In this document: piece by piece, positions 55,468 to 64,000 of the stretch | How positions within the stretch are numbered: position 1 is the first letter of the stretch | How the letters are laid out: each line of letters starts with the position of its first letter | Origin: Desulfobulbus sp. | GTDB lineage: Bacteria > Desulfobacterota > Desulfobulbia > Desulfobulbales > Desulfobulbaceae | Assembly (NCBI GenBank): GCA_009780825.1 | Contig: WQZH01000011.1 | Span: forward strand, 1-64,000 | Reading direction: 5' to 3' | Length of the DNA: 64,000 nucleotides | Position numbers and translations under genes: made by a program | The notes under the pieces: generated by a model | Database searches by the model: none | The model's input: the letters and a program-made list of their open reading frames with translations, nothing else | Told to the model about the DNA's origin: nothing

Positions 55468-56649
55468 ATGTTTAAAGCGCTCTTTCGTCTCCCCCGTACT
55501 ATCTGGTTGATCGGCCTCATCAGTCTGTGCAACGACAGCGCAAGTGAAATGTTGTATCCAATTATTCCGCTCTATGTATCTTCGGTCTTGATGGCCGGGC
55601 CACGGGCGCTCGGCATCATCGAAGGCATTGCGGAAGCCACGGCCAGCCTGTTGAAACTGTTTTCCGGGGTCATCATGGATCACTCCCGCAGGGCAAAGCC
55701 ATGGATCGTTTTTGGCTATAGCCTCGCCGGGTTTGGCCGCCCGTTAATCGCTTTTGCCGCGAGTTGGTGGTGGGTTTTATGTATCCGTTTTGCCGACCGG
55801 GTGGGCAAGGGTCTGCGCACCTCTCCCAGGGATGCGCTCCTGGCCTCCTGCGCCGACCCCGAGCAACGCGGGCTGGCGTTCGGGTTGCACAGGGCGATGG
55901 ACAACGCCGGGGCGGTCATAGGCCCATTGGCGGCCTTCGGCCTCCTGGCGTGGGGTATGCCACTCAAGGATATTTTCCTCTGGGCGGCACTTCCCGCAAT
56001 TGCCTGCCTCTGTTTTTCTTTGGGAATACGCGACGAGGGGACAGCCAAACGGCAGATGCCCCACCCTGGTTTTGACTGGCGCTTGCGTGGCATGCCTCCC
56101 CCATTCAAAAAATACCTCGTCATTGTCGCCCTGTTCGCCCTCGGCAATTCCTCCAACATGTTTCTGCTGCTGCGGGCAGGGGAGATTGGCGTTCCAACGC
56201 AACAGATACCCTTGCTGTGGGCCGCCGTGTCCACAATCGCCATGCTGTGTTCCGTGCCTTTGTCCGCACTGTCGGACAAGCTGGGCCGTGCCCCTGTGTT
56301 ATTGGGCGGTTATATTTTGTATGCCCTCTTGTATCTTGGCATGGGTGGAATCGGCGACAATGTGGTCGCGCTTTTTTGCCTGTTCGGCTGTTACGGCCTC
56401 TTCATGGGCGCAACGGAAGGAGTGGAGAAGGCCTTTGTGGCGGATCTTGTCCCGGAAGAGCAACGCGGGACTGCGTTCGGCTGGTTCAATCTGATTGCGG
56501 GGATAGCGCTTCTACCGGCTTCAACTGTATTTGGGCTGCTCTATCAGAGCATATCCCCTGGCTGCGCTTTTCTTTTCTCCAGCGGGTGCTCTCTGTTGGC
56601 AGCCGTGCTGCTGCTCAAGTTTTTTGTAGTTCCAGCATGGGCAACATAA
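55468..56649 (+). CDS. MFS transporter under fluoride riboswitch control
   Basis: The 393-aa transporter of about 11-12 helices starts MFKALFRLPRTIWLIGLISL and has the conserved loop-2/3 features RFADRVGKGLRTSPRDALLA and, in the second half, DKLGRAP and a loop-8/9 repeat. Its substrate is not known from sequence. The riboswitch immediately upstream implies a role in fluoride stress, either export or handling of a metabolite damaged by fluoride. No crcB or eriC-F gene is in the window. AGGTG-like sequence precedes the ATG. Confidence 0.85.
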   Translation: MFKALFRLPRTIWLIGLISLCNDSASEMLYPIIPLYVSSVLMAGPRALGIIEGIAEATASLLKLFSGVIMDHSRRAKPWIVFGYSLAGFGRPLIAFAASWWWVLCIRFADRVGKGLRTSPRDALLASCADPEQRGLAFGLHRAMDNAGAVIGPLAAFGLLAWGMPLKDIFLWAALPAIACLCFSLGIRDEGTAKRQMPHPGFDWRLRGMPPPFKKYLVIVALFALGNSSNMFLLLRAGEIGVPTQQIPLLWAAVSTIAMLCSVPLSALSDKLGRAPVLLGGYILYALLYLGMGGIGDNVVALFCLFGCYGLFMGATEGVEKAFVADLVPEEQRGTAFGWFNLIAGIALLPASTVFGLLYQSISPGCAFLFSSGCSLLAAVLLLKFFVVPAWAT

Positions 56650-56798
56650 ACGAAGGACACAGGAGCAACGCATCATGACCGCTGTGGTTGCCGCCGCCCT
56701 ACCCGTTTGCGGCTCTCTCGCCATGATATTTTTCGGAATGGGACGTTTATCCTGTGCAAATCTCTTCTTCAGTAGGCGAACGCGTATGGCGGACGCTC

Positions 56799-58486
56799 TC
56801 ATTTTGCTTTATGGCCGGAACTGTTGCCGCCCTGCTCTCCCCGCTCCAGGCCCGTCGCGTCCATTGTTCCCCGCAATACCTGCTGCGCCCGCACGAGAAG
56901 CGGGGCAAGCGTTGCATCATCCAGGGCGCAGATGCCCACCCCCTCTCCGCTGAGCGCCAGTTGCACCCGCTCTTCCGGAGACAGCCGATCGACCTTGTTG
57001 AAGACCTTGAGGCAGGGAATATCCTCCAGACCCAACTCGGCCAAAAGCCCTTCCACCACCTCGACCTGCTGCCGCCAGGCCGGATTGGCGGCGTCGATCA
57101 GGTGCAGGAGCAGATCAGCCTCGGACAGCTCTTCCAAGGTCGATGCAAAAGCCTTGAGCAGCTCGGACGGCAGATGGCGGATAAAGCCGACAGTATCGGT
57201 GATGATCACCTCCATGTCCTCTGGAAAACGAAGACGGCGGCTGGTGGGATCAAGGGTGGCAAACAGGAGATCCTCGGCATGCACCTCGCTTTTGGTCAGG
57301 GTGTTGAGCAGGGTCGATTTGCCGCGTTGGTATAGCCCACCAGAGAAATGACCGGCACGTCGCGCTTGCGCCGCCGGCTGCGGCGATGATACCGCTGCTC
57401 GCCCACCCCTTTCAACTCTTTCCCCAAACGAGTAATCCGGTCGTTGATCCGCCGCCTGTCGATCTCCAGCCGGGTCTCACCGGGTCCACGGGCGCCGATG
57501 CCGCCGGTTAAGCGCGAGAGGGCGTCATCGCGGGTGGTGAGCTTGGGCAGCATGTATTTCAGCTGCGCCATCTCGATCTGCAGCTTGCCTTCGCGGGAAC
57601 GGGCCCGGCTGGCGAAGATGTCGAGGATGAGTTGGGTGCGGTCGATGACCCGCAAATCGGTGTGATCGGTAACCGAGCGAATCTGCGAAGGACTGAGTTC
57701 CTGGTCAAAGAGCAACAGGTTCGCCCCCTGCCGCAGACTCATCAGCACAATCTCCACCAGCTTGCCGCGCCCGAGAATAAAGCGGGGATGGATGTGCTTG
57801 CGCCGCTGGATCACCTGGGCCAGGGCCTCGACCCCGGCGGAACGGGCCAATTCTGCCAACTCGGCCATGGAGTCCTCGGCCTCGCTCCGAGATCCGGTGG
57901 TCACCGACACCAGGATGGCGCGGTCCTTGCCCTGGTCAACCTCGCGCACCGGCCGTTCGCGGACGAATTCCTCTTCCAGGGCCTCGATCAGCGCGATGCA
58001 GGATTGCGACTGGTTGGCGGGATGCACCGGCGGTAAGGCGGCCCAGTCGCGGCCCTCGACCGGACGCGGCATGAGATGCGCCGCATACAGCAGATCCGGC
58101 AAACCGTCCCTGATGGTGAGCACCGCCATCAGATCAAGCCGCAGACAGGCCAGATCCATGATGTCCTCTTCACTGATCCCCGAACCGTTGCTCAGCACGG
58201 TGTGCACGCAGCGCAGACCGCGCAGACGGCCGCCCGAGGCGTCGACATGGGCCAGGGCCGGGATGGTGATCCGGTCGTAATCGCCGACGAGCACAGTCTC
58301 GATCCTGCCGGATCGATGCAGCAGGAGGCCGACCTGGCGATTGACGGCAGCGGACAAGGCCGCCAGCGACCGGGCAGTTTCCCGGCCGACAATCTCATCG
58401 GGCGCGACCTTTTTCTGGGCAAGCCGCTCCAGATCCCGCAGTTGTCTGGGCTTGAGCCCGGTGATGTTGCCGGTGACCGTCGAGAT
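56799..58486 (-). pseudogene. hflX: GTPase HflX, frameshifted in the P-loop
   Basis: A ribosome-splitting/heat-shock GTPase. The N-terminal part carries RFILGRGKLVE, DQELSPSQIR and the GGIGARGPGET motif. The G1 loop reads LVGYTNA and then breaks; restoring one C near 57322-57325 gives GYTNAGKSTLLNTL and continues to DTVGFIRHLP and FNKVD to the end (about 562 aa). The family N-terminus (VTGNITGLKPRQLRDLERLA) extends upstream of the first ATG. An AAAGGAG lies 6 bases before an ATC codon at 58486, with no ATG, GTG or TTG in that place. Either an unusual start or a second error is present. Confidence 0.8.
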
Positions 58487-58514
58487 GGCGAACTCCTTTG
58501 GGATGCGGAATCAC

Positions 58515-59888
58515 TCAGCAGGGAGCGCTCCCCGGAGTCCGGGGAAAGGGGACAACGTCGCGGATATTCTGCATGCCGGTGACAAACTGCACCAGCCGGT
58601 CAAAGCCAAGGCCGAAACCGGCATGGGGTACGGAGCCGAACCGGCGCAGGTCGAGGTACCAGCCGTACTGCTCCATATCGAGCCCGGCTGCGGCCATCCG
58701 CTCCGCCAGCACCGCAAACCGTTCTTCGCGCTGGCTGCCGCCCACCAATTCGCCAATGCCGGCCACCAGAATATCCATGGCCGCCACGGTCCGGCCGTCG
58801 TCATCCAGGCGCATGTAAAACGGCTTGATCGTTTGCGGATAGTTGGTGACGATCACCGGCGCCTGCGCCACCTCCTCGCAGAGGTAGCGCTCGTGCTCGG
58901 CCTGGAGGTCCACGCCCCATTGCACGGGAAAGGCGAAGTCCCGGCCGGCGCGTTGCAGCTCCGCCACCGCCTCGGTATAGGTGAGATGGACGAACGGCCG
59001 GTCGCGCACCGCAGTCAATCTGTCGATCAGCCCCTTGGCCACATGCTGTTCGAACAGGGCGAGATCCTCGGCGCACTCGGCAAGCGCCGCGGCAACCAGC
59101 GACTTGATCATGGCCTCGGCCATCTCCATGTCGCCCCGCAGATCACAAAACGCCATCTCCGGCTCCAGCATCCAGAACTCGGCCAGATGCCTGCTGGTAT
59201 TTGAATTCTCCGCCCGGAAGGTCGGGCCGAAGGTATAGACCCGGCCATGGGACAAGGCAAAGATCTCCGCCTGCAACTGGCCGCTGACCGTCAATCCGGC
59301 CCGCTGCCCGAAAAAATCGCCGGCAAAGGGATCATTCCCCTGCATGCGGCCCGGAGCCAGGGTGGTGACGGTGAACATCTCGCCCGCGCCCTCACAGTCC
59401 GAAGTGGTGATGATCGGGGTCTGCACCTGGATGAATCCCTGCTCATGGAAAAAACGGTGAATGGCGAAACTGAGCGCGCTTCTGACTCTGGCCACCGCGC
59501 CCAGGGCATTGGTCCGGGGACGGAGATGGGCGATGGAGCGAAGAAATTCAAAACTGTGCCGTTTCTTCTGCAGCGGGTAGAATTCAGGGTCAGCCCAGCC
59601 GAGCACCTCAATGGTCTCGGCCCGGAGCTCCACCGCCTGTCCCTTGGCCGGCGAGGCCACCAGGGTGCCGCGGACCCGAAGCGAACAGCCGGTGCTCAGC
59701 TTCCTCACCTCGGTCGCGTAGTTGGCAAGTCCTTCTTCGGCAAGGATCTGGAGATTGGTCAAACAGGAGCCGTCGTTGAGTTCGAGAAAAGTAAGACTGC
59801 CCGAATCGCGCCGGGTCCGCAGCCAACCATGGGCCTCAACCACATCGCCCAGCGGCTGGTGCCGCAGCATATCGACAATCCGCCTCAT
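58515..59888 (-). CDS. asnS: Asparaginyl-tRNA synthetase
   Basis: A class II synthetase of 457 aa with an N-terminal OB anticodon domain ([20 protein letters not shown]) and catalytic motifs: motif 1 region [27 protein letters not shown], motif 2 [21 protein letters not shown], and motif 3 [13 protein letters not shown]. It precedes hflX by about 28 bp on the same strand. Confidence 0.96.
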   Translation of the reverse strand: MRRIVDMLRHQPLGDVVEAHGWLRTRRDSGSLTFLELNDGSCLTNLQILAEEGLANYATEVRKLSTGCSLRVRGTLVASPAKGQAVELRAETIEVLGWADPEFYPLQKKRHSFEFLRSIAHLRPRTNALGAVARVRSALSFAIHRFFHEQGFIQVQTPIITTSDCEGAGEMFTVTTLAPGRMQGNDPFAGDFFGQRAGLTVSGQLQAEIFALSHGRVYTFGPTFRAENSNTSRHLAEFWMLEPEMAFCDLRGDMEMAEAMIKSLVAAALAECAEDLALFEQHVAKGLIDRLTAVRDRPFVHLTYTEAVAELQRAGRDFAFPVQWGVDLQAEHERYLCEEVAQAPVIVTNYPQTIKPFYMRLDDDGRTVAAMDILVAGIGELVGGSQREERFAVLAERMAAAGLDMEQYGWYLDLRRFGSVPHAGFGLGFDRLVQFVTGMQNIRDVVPFPRTPGSAPC

Positions 59889-59945
59889 TGCCTCCTCCTC
59901 TCTGTCCGGCCAGGTGTCCCTGTGCGCCGGACCATCGCCTCCGGA

Positions 59946-60794
59946 TCAATAGGTCAACGTCCCCTGTTCGTCCTCAACCAACCCCATCACCACTAGTCCG
60001 GCCCGGTCGGCTGCCGACACCATGGCCGCCCGGTCAAACAGCAGCGACTGTCCGGCTTCCACCGCCAGGACCGCCCCCTTGACCGCCGCCAGGGTTTCGA
60101 TGGTCGTCGCCCCGGTCGCCGGCAGGTCGAAACGGAAATCCTGATTCGGCTTTTTCAATTTGACCACCACCGCACCGGAACCGGCCAACTCGCTGCCTCG
60201 ACGAATGGCGGCATCGGTGCCCTCGATCGCCTCGACCGCCAGGACGCTGCGGCCGCGAACCACCACGCATTGGCCGATGTCGAGCCGCCCCACCTCTCTG
60301 GCGATGGTCCAGCCGAAGCGGATATCGTCCATCTGTTCGGCCGATGGTCTCTTGCGGGTCAGCACGCCCTGAGGGAAAAAAAGATGATCCAGAAAGCAGG
60401 TGGAGGCCAATATCTGGATGCCCTCCTCTTCCAGCGTGGCGGCAACAGCCCGGAGGATGGCGTCATCCTGGCGTTTGTCGATCTTTCCCCACAGGGTCAT
60501 CCCCTTGAGATCGGGTAGAATGTCGTGGAAAATCCGCGTCTTGGTGATCGTGCCCGCAAAGACGGCCTCGGTCACCTTTTCCCGACGGAAGTGGGAGATG
60601 ATCTTGCCCAACTGTCCGAGCTTGACCCAGCAGGTGACATCGGCCAACTCTTCCAGTTTGCCCGCGGTCTCATTGACATGGGCGATGGCCACTACCCTGC
60701 GGCCCCGGGCCCGCGCCGCTTCGGCGAACAGGAGCGGAAACTGGCCGCCGCCGGCGATCAAGCCGATGGGTGTGGTCCTCTTCTGGTCAGTCAT
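59946..60794 (-). CDS. lpxI: UDP-2,3-diacylglucosamine pyrophosphatase LpxI
   Basis: Hydrolyses UDP-diacylglucosamine to lipid X, the LpxH step, in bacteria lacking LpxH. The 282-aa protein has IGLIAGGGQFPLLFAEAAR, the DUF1009 core and the conserved RFDLPATGATTIE. It overlaps lpxA by 8 bp; the order lpxD-fabZ-lpxA-lpxI is the usual lipid A cluster. Confidence 0.93.
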   Translation of the reverse strand: MTDQKRTTPIGLIAGGGQFPLLFAEAARARGRRVVAIAHVNETAGKLEELADVTCWVKLGQLGKIISHFRREKVTEAVFAGTITKTRIFHDILPDLKGMTLWGKIDKRQDDAILRAVAATLEEEGIQILASTCFLDHLFFPQGVLTRKRPSAEQMDDIRFGWTIAREVGRLDIGQCVVVRGRSVLAVEAIEGTDAAIRRGSELAGSGAVVVKLKKPNQDFRFDLPATGATTIETLAAVKGAVLAVEAGQSLLFDRAAMVSAADRAGLVVMGLVEDEQGTLTY

Positions 60795-61584
60795 CCAAGG
60801 TGCGCTTGATCACACCGCGCTTGCTGGAATGGAAGAATTGCACCATCTTCTGCACCTGAACACAGTCGGCCATCTCCTCTTCCAGTTGCACCAACGCATC
60901 CTTGAGCAGGATCTCTGGAGAACGGAACAGAACCTTGAACGCCTCTTCGAGCTGTTTGATGGTCTCCCGGTCCATGCCGGCACGGCGCAGGCCGATCTTG
61001 TTGATCGCGGCAATGCGCATTTGATTGCGGGTGCCTTCCATGATCACATAGGGCGGCACGTCAAGGCCGATGCCGGACATGCCGCCGATATAGGCGAAGT
61101 CGCCGATGCGGCAGAATTGATGAATCGCCACCAGGCCGCCCAGGTTGGCGTGGCTGCCGATCTCGACATGCCCGGCCAGGGTGGCGACGTTGGCCATGAT
61201 CACATGGTCGGCGATGACGCAGTCGTGGGCCACATGGCAGTAGGCCATGATCATGTTGTTGTTGCCGATCAGGGTCTTGCCGCTGGCTTTGGCCGTGGCC
61301 CGGTGGATGGAGACGTATTCCCGGATCTGGTTGTCGTCGCCGATGATCAGTTCGGTCGGTTCCCCCTGGTAATGAATATCCTGGGGCGGCCCGCCGATGG
61401 TGGAGAAGGAGCCGATGGTGTTGCGGGCCCCCAAAGTGGTGTGGCCGCTGACCACGGCATGGGCGCAGATCCGGGTTTCCGGTCCGATTCTGACCGGACC
61501 GTCGACGACGGCGTACGGCTCGACGATCGCCGAACTGTCGAGTTCCGCTTTCGGGTGAATGACCGCTGTGGGGTGTATGGGCAT
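60787..61584 (-). CDS. lpxA: UDP-N-acetylglucosamine O-acyltransferase LpxA
   Basis: First acyl transfer of lipid A synthesis. The 265-aa trimeric hexapeptide-repeat enzyme starts IHPTAVIHPKAELDSSAIVEPYAVV and has the catalytic His region NMIMAYCHVAHDCVIADHVIMAN and a C-terminal helical domain (GLRRAGMDRETIKQLEEAF). Confidence 0.96.
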   Translation of the reverse strand: MPIHPTAVIHPKAELDSSAIVEPYAVVDGPVRIGPETRICAHAVVSGHTTLGARNTIGSFSTIGGPPQDIHYQGEPTELIIGDDNQIREYVSIHRATAKASGKTLIGNNNMIMAYCHVAHDCVIADHVIMANVATLAGHVEIGSHANLGGLVAIHQFCRIGDFAYIGGMSGIGLDVPPYVIMEGTRNQMRIAAINKIGLRRAGMDRETIKQLEEAFKVLFRSPEILLKDALVQLEEEMADCVQVQKMVQFFHSSKRGVIKRTLDD

Positions 61585-61648
61585 GACAGATTATCCTGAA
61601 AAAGAGAAGGGCGGTCCGGCGAACGGCCGCCCGAAGGGGCCTACCGCA

Positions 61649-62104
61649 TCAGGCGAAACTGGCCATCAATTCCGCTTCTGTGGCCAGTTGCCCGTCGACC
61701 AGCGCCTGACCGGCCATCTTGATGACCTTGCCCTTTTGTTTGAGCATCGTCAGTTTGAGCACCAACTGGTCGCCCGGACGGACGATCTTGCGAAAGCGGG
61801 CCTTGTCCACCCCGGCGAAATAGGCAAGACGGCCGATCATCTCCTGGTCGGAAAGACAGGCCAGGATACTGCCGACCTGGGCCATGGCCTCCAGGATGAG
61901 CACGCCGGGCATGACAGGTTCGCCCGGAAAATGGCCTTGAAAAAACGGTTCGTTCATGGTGACGTTCTTGATGCCGGTGATATATTTTCCCTGCTCCACT
62001 TCGACGATCCGGTCGACGAGGAGGAAGGGATACCGATGCGGCAGGATCGCCATGATGTCCTTGACATCGAGGGGCAGTTGCAGATCAGACGCTGATGTCG
62101 TCAT
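61649..62104 (-). CDS. fabZ: 3-Hydroxyacyl-ACP dehydratase FabZ
   Basis: Dehydrates hydroxyacyl-ACP, competing with LpxA/LpxD for hydroxyacyl chains. The 151-aa hot-dog enzyme has [14 protein letters not shown] (catalytic His), [20 protein letters not shown] (catalytic Glu) and the GxxKARFR segment. The ATG at 62104 lies 6 bases after AGGA and inside the 3' end of lpxD, a 20-bp overlap. Confidence 0.95.
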   Translation of the reverse strand: MTTSASDLQLPLDVKDIMAILPHRYPFLLVDRIVEVEQGKYITGIKNVTMNEPFFQGHFPGEPVMPGVLILEAMAQVGSILACLSDQEMIGRLAYFAGVDKARFRKIVRPGDQLVLKLTMLKQKGKVIKMAGQALVDGQLATEAELMASFA

Positions 62105-63161
62105 TTTTTTCCTCATGTTGTGTGGGGGCAAGCAGCGAACTGAGCCGATCCACCTCCTTGCGCAGACGCCGCAGTTCCTTGACCATCTCCGGCAATTTGC
62201 CGAAGGCGGCCGAGGCACGCGCCCAATCCCTGACCTCGATGGCCGGAGTACCGCCGACCATCGCTCCCTTCGGCTGGTTGTTGTGGATGCCGCTCTTGGC
62301 GGCTGCCATCACCTGGTCGCCCAGGTGCAGATGCCCGGCCACCCCCGCCTTGGCGCCGAGCACCACGTTGCGGCCCAAAGTGGTGCTGCCGGCGATCCCG
62401 ACCTGGGCCACCAGCATCGAGTTTTCCCCGATCACCACATTATGGCCGATCATGACCAGGTTGTCGATTTTGGTGCCGGACTTGATCCAGGTCACTCCGA
62501 AGGCGGCCCGGTCAACGCAGGCATTGGCGCCGACCTCGACATCGTCGTCGATCCGGACCGTTCCCACCTGCGGTTTCTTGTAATGTACGCCCCTGTGGTC
62601 AGAGGCGAAGCCAAAGCCGTCGCTGCCGATCACCGCGCCGTGATGGAGCACGACCCGCCTGCCGATGGTGCACCGCTCCGCCACCGTAACATTGGCGTGG
62701 ATCACCGTATCGTCGCCGATCACCGTATCGCTGCCGATCACCGCGCCGGCATGGATGACGACCCGCTCTCCGAGCGTCACCCGATCTCCCAGGGCCACCA
62801 GCGGGCCAACGGTCACCTCGCCTAGCATGACGCACCCCGCTCCCAACACGGCCGAAGGATGAATGCCCTGGGCCTGGAACGGCTCAGCCAGGAGCAAGGC
62901 ATGGATGCGGGCGGCGGCCACCGCGGGTTGCTCGGCCACGATGACCGGAATGGGCAAGGGGCTGGCTCCGGCCGGGACAATGCAGGCCGAGGCCCGGCAC
63001 TGTTCCGGCAGCGGCAGGTGTTTATCGTCAAGGACAAAGGTGATCTCGCCTGGTTGGGCGTACTCGATGCCGTTGAGGGCATGGATGACCAGATCGGGAT
63101 CTCCCTCCACCTGGCCGTTCACCAGCTCGGCAAGCTGTCGCAGCGTATATTCGCGGAACAC
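62085..63161 (-). CDS. lpxD: UDP-3-O-acylglucosamine N-acyltransferase LpxD
   Basis: Second acyl transfer of lipid A synthesis. The product is 358 aa: an N-terminal uridine-binding domain ([17 protein letters not shown]) and a left-handed beta-helix with the catalytic His in [17 protein letters not shown]. The GTG at 63161 was chosen because GGAGG lies 8 bases upstream and it gives the family N-terminus; a frame extending to a TTG at 63209 lacks support. The C-terminal coiled segment ([12 protein letters not shown]) is typical. Confidence 0.93.
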   Translation of the reverse strand: MFREYTLRQLAELVNGQVEGDPDLVIHALNGIEYAQPGEITFVLDDKHLPLPEQCRASACIVPAGASPLPIPVIVAEQPAVAAARIHALLLAEPFQAQGIHPSAVLGAGCVMLGEVTVGPLVALGDRVTLGERVVIHAGAVIGSDTVIGDDTVIHANVTVAERCTIGRRVVLHHGAVIGSDGFGFASDHRGVHYKKPQVGTVRIDDDVEVGANACVDRAAFGVTWIKSGTKIDNLVMIGHNVVIGENSMLVAQVGIAGSTTLGRNVVLGAKAGVAGHLHLGDQVMAAAKSGIHNNQPKGAMVGGTPAIEVRDWARASAAFGKLPEMVKELRRLRKEVDRLSSLLAPTQHEEKNDDISV

Positions 63162-63236
63162 GCGGGATTCCTCCGGGTAAGAGTCCTCTCGGAACAACAA
63201 GGTTGGCAAAACTAAGGGAAAATACTGTACTATGAG

Positions 63237-64000
63237 TCAATCGTAAAGCAAAACAGCGCGGCGCCGTTGACGGTAATCGTCCAGTTCCCGCTGCCACCCG
63301 CGTTCCAGTTCGGCAACCTCCATTCCGGCCTCCAGGTTCTCGCGCACAGCCCTGTCGCCGATGATCAGGTCCATGGGCAGTCGCTCGAATTCGTATTCAT
63401 AGGGCGGATCTTTATAGGCGAACTGCCCGGGATACAGGCGAAACAGAGCCTGCAGCAGGGCGAGGCTGGTGCGGTAGGGCTTAAATATCTCCATGTCGGT
63501 CACATGGATCTGAAAACCGGCACAAGGCTGCCCCATCCACTTTCCCGCAGTCGGTTCGAACCGGAGCGGCCGCAGGACGCAGCCGGACAGGTCAGAGGCC
63601 CGCAAGGCACCGAGCAGATGGCGATGGTCGATAAACGGCGCGCCGAAGAGTTCAAAGGGCAAGGTCGTGCCTCTGCCCTCGGAGATATTGGTCCCCTCCC
63701 AGATAACCTGTCCGGGGTAAACCAGGGCCGTGACAAAGGACGGCATGTTGGGCGAGGGAAACACCCAGGGCAGTCCGGTGGCCGGAAAGCACATATCCCG
63801 GCGCCAGCCTTCCATCCGGATCACCTCCAGGCGGGCGTTGATGGCCAATTCCCGGTTGCACAAGAGCGCCAGCTCGCCCAGAGTCAGGCCATGCCGCATG
63901 GGAACGGCGCATCGGCCGACAAAGGAGGCGCAATCAGGGCGCAGGATATTGCCTTCTACCAGATGGCCACCGATGGGATTGGGCCGGTCAAGAATGACCA
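63237..64000 (-). CDS. namZ: NamZ-family (DUF1343) exo-N-acetylmuramidase, partial
   Basis: The 3' part (about 254 codons) of a gene that begins outside the window. Motifs are DRPNPIGG, SFVG...PMRHGLTLGELALL, EGTNISEGRGTTLPFELFGAP and QIHVTDMEIFKPYRTSLALL, all typical of DUF1343, which includes the exo-beta-N-acetylmuramidase NamZ of peptidoglycan recycling. The frame is open to the window edge. Confidence 0.88.
   Translation of the reverse strand, partial: VILDRPNPIGGHLVEGNILRPDCASFVGRCAVPMRHGLTLGELALLCNRELAINARLEVIRMEGWRRDMCFPATGLPWVFPSPNMPSFVTALVYPGQVIWEGTNISEGRGTTLPFELFGAPFIDHRHLLGALRASDLSGCVLRPLRFEPTAGKWMGQPCAGFQIHVTDMEIFKPYRTSLALLQALFRLYPGQFAYKDPPYEYEFERLPMDLIIGDRAVRENLEAGMEVAELERGWQRELDDYRQRRRAVLLYD

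Noticed and set aside
56675..56953. A 92-codon plus-strand frame with AGGAG upstream after the MFS gene
   Set aside because: The first 35 residues could form a membrane helix, but the remainder is an antisense reading of the hflX 3' end rich in P, R and A; not convincing as a gene.

Overview
The window looks like chromosome from a sulfate-reducing Desulfobacterota bacterium, most likely of the Desulfobulbales. The grounds are a dissimilatory-type sulfate adenylyltransferase, a periplasmic tetrahaem cytochrome c3, system II cytochrome c maturation (ResB/CcsA), small clostridial/Desulfovibrio-type 4Fe-4S ferredoxins, LPS genes (lpxD-fabZ-lpxA-lpxI) and a Myxococcus/Geobacter-like type IV pilus locus. 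The lineage is inferred from gene content and was not tested by phylogeny. No tRNA, rRNA or CRISPR array was found.

Layout. 1-640: an IS200/IS605-type element with a frameshifted transposase. 1465-3772 (minus): a PEP-CTERM protein downstream of a Tat-exported metallophosphoesterase that carries a one-base frameshift. 4541-7513 (plus): resB, ccsA and cytochrome c3. 7615-14282 (minus): a dense chain rpoZ-dnaJ-moaC-dksA-galT-receiver-FolE2-like-glyS with several ATGA overlaps. 14462-15766: purA. 16192-17390 (plus): tatB-tatC. 17391-18500: a graveyard holding an autotransporter tail, an IS21-like end and dispersed repeats. 18524-20061 (minus): a deaminase and a radical SAM enzyme translated in coupled fashion. 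20351-24210 (minus): a eukaryote-like bifunctional PFK-2/FBPase-2, aroB and sat.

24452-31652 is a pilus locus: a sigma-54 activator and a sensor kinase (PilR/PilS-like, minus) face a long type IV pilin gene that has a sigma-54-like promoter. The pilin gene is followed by an ABC ATPase, a permease and a third protein, resembling Myxococcus pilHI plus pilG. Copies of one dispersed repeat lie in opposite orientation on the two sides of the kinase-pilin-ABC block. 32358-37873: AmrS, a receiver protein, an acyl-CoA synthetase/GNAT fusion, two tandem ferredoxins and a stand-alone RAM domain. 37967-44701: a CaiB-type CoA-transferase, a P2 ATPase, a ferredoxin-nitroreductase and a lytic transglycosylase. 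44892-51384 (minus): a complete RND efflux operon with its TetR repressor as last gene, and an AcrR-like operator lying between the -35 and -10 of its promoter.

51978-64000: glmS, then pyrE, a small CxxC protein and a PilZ protein (plus). Next comes a recognisable fluoride (crcB) riboswitch with a terminator in front of an MFS transporter gene, which is the most striking regulatory feature in the window. It is followed (minus) by hflX with a frameshift in its P-loop, asnS, lpxI, lpxA, fabZ, lpxD and a NamZ-family gene cut by the window edge. Three genes (tnpA, metallophosphoesterase, hflX) carry single-base indels in short G/C runs; these may be real decay or assembly errors.
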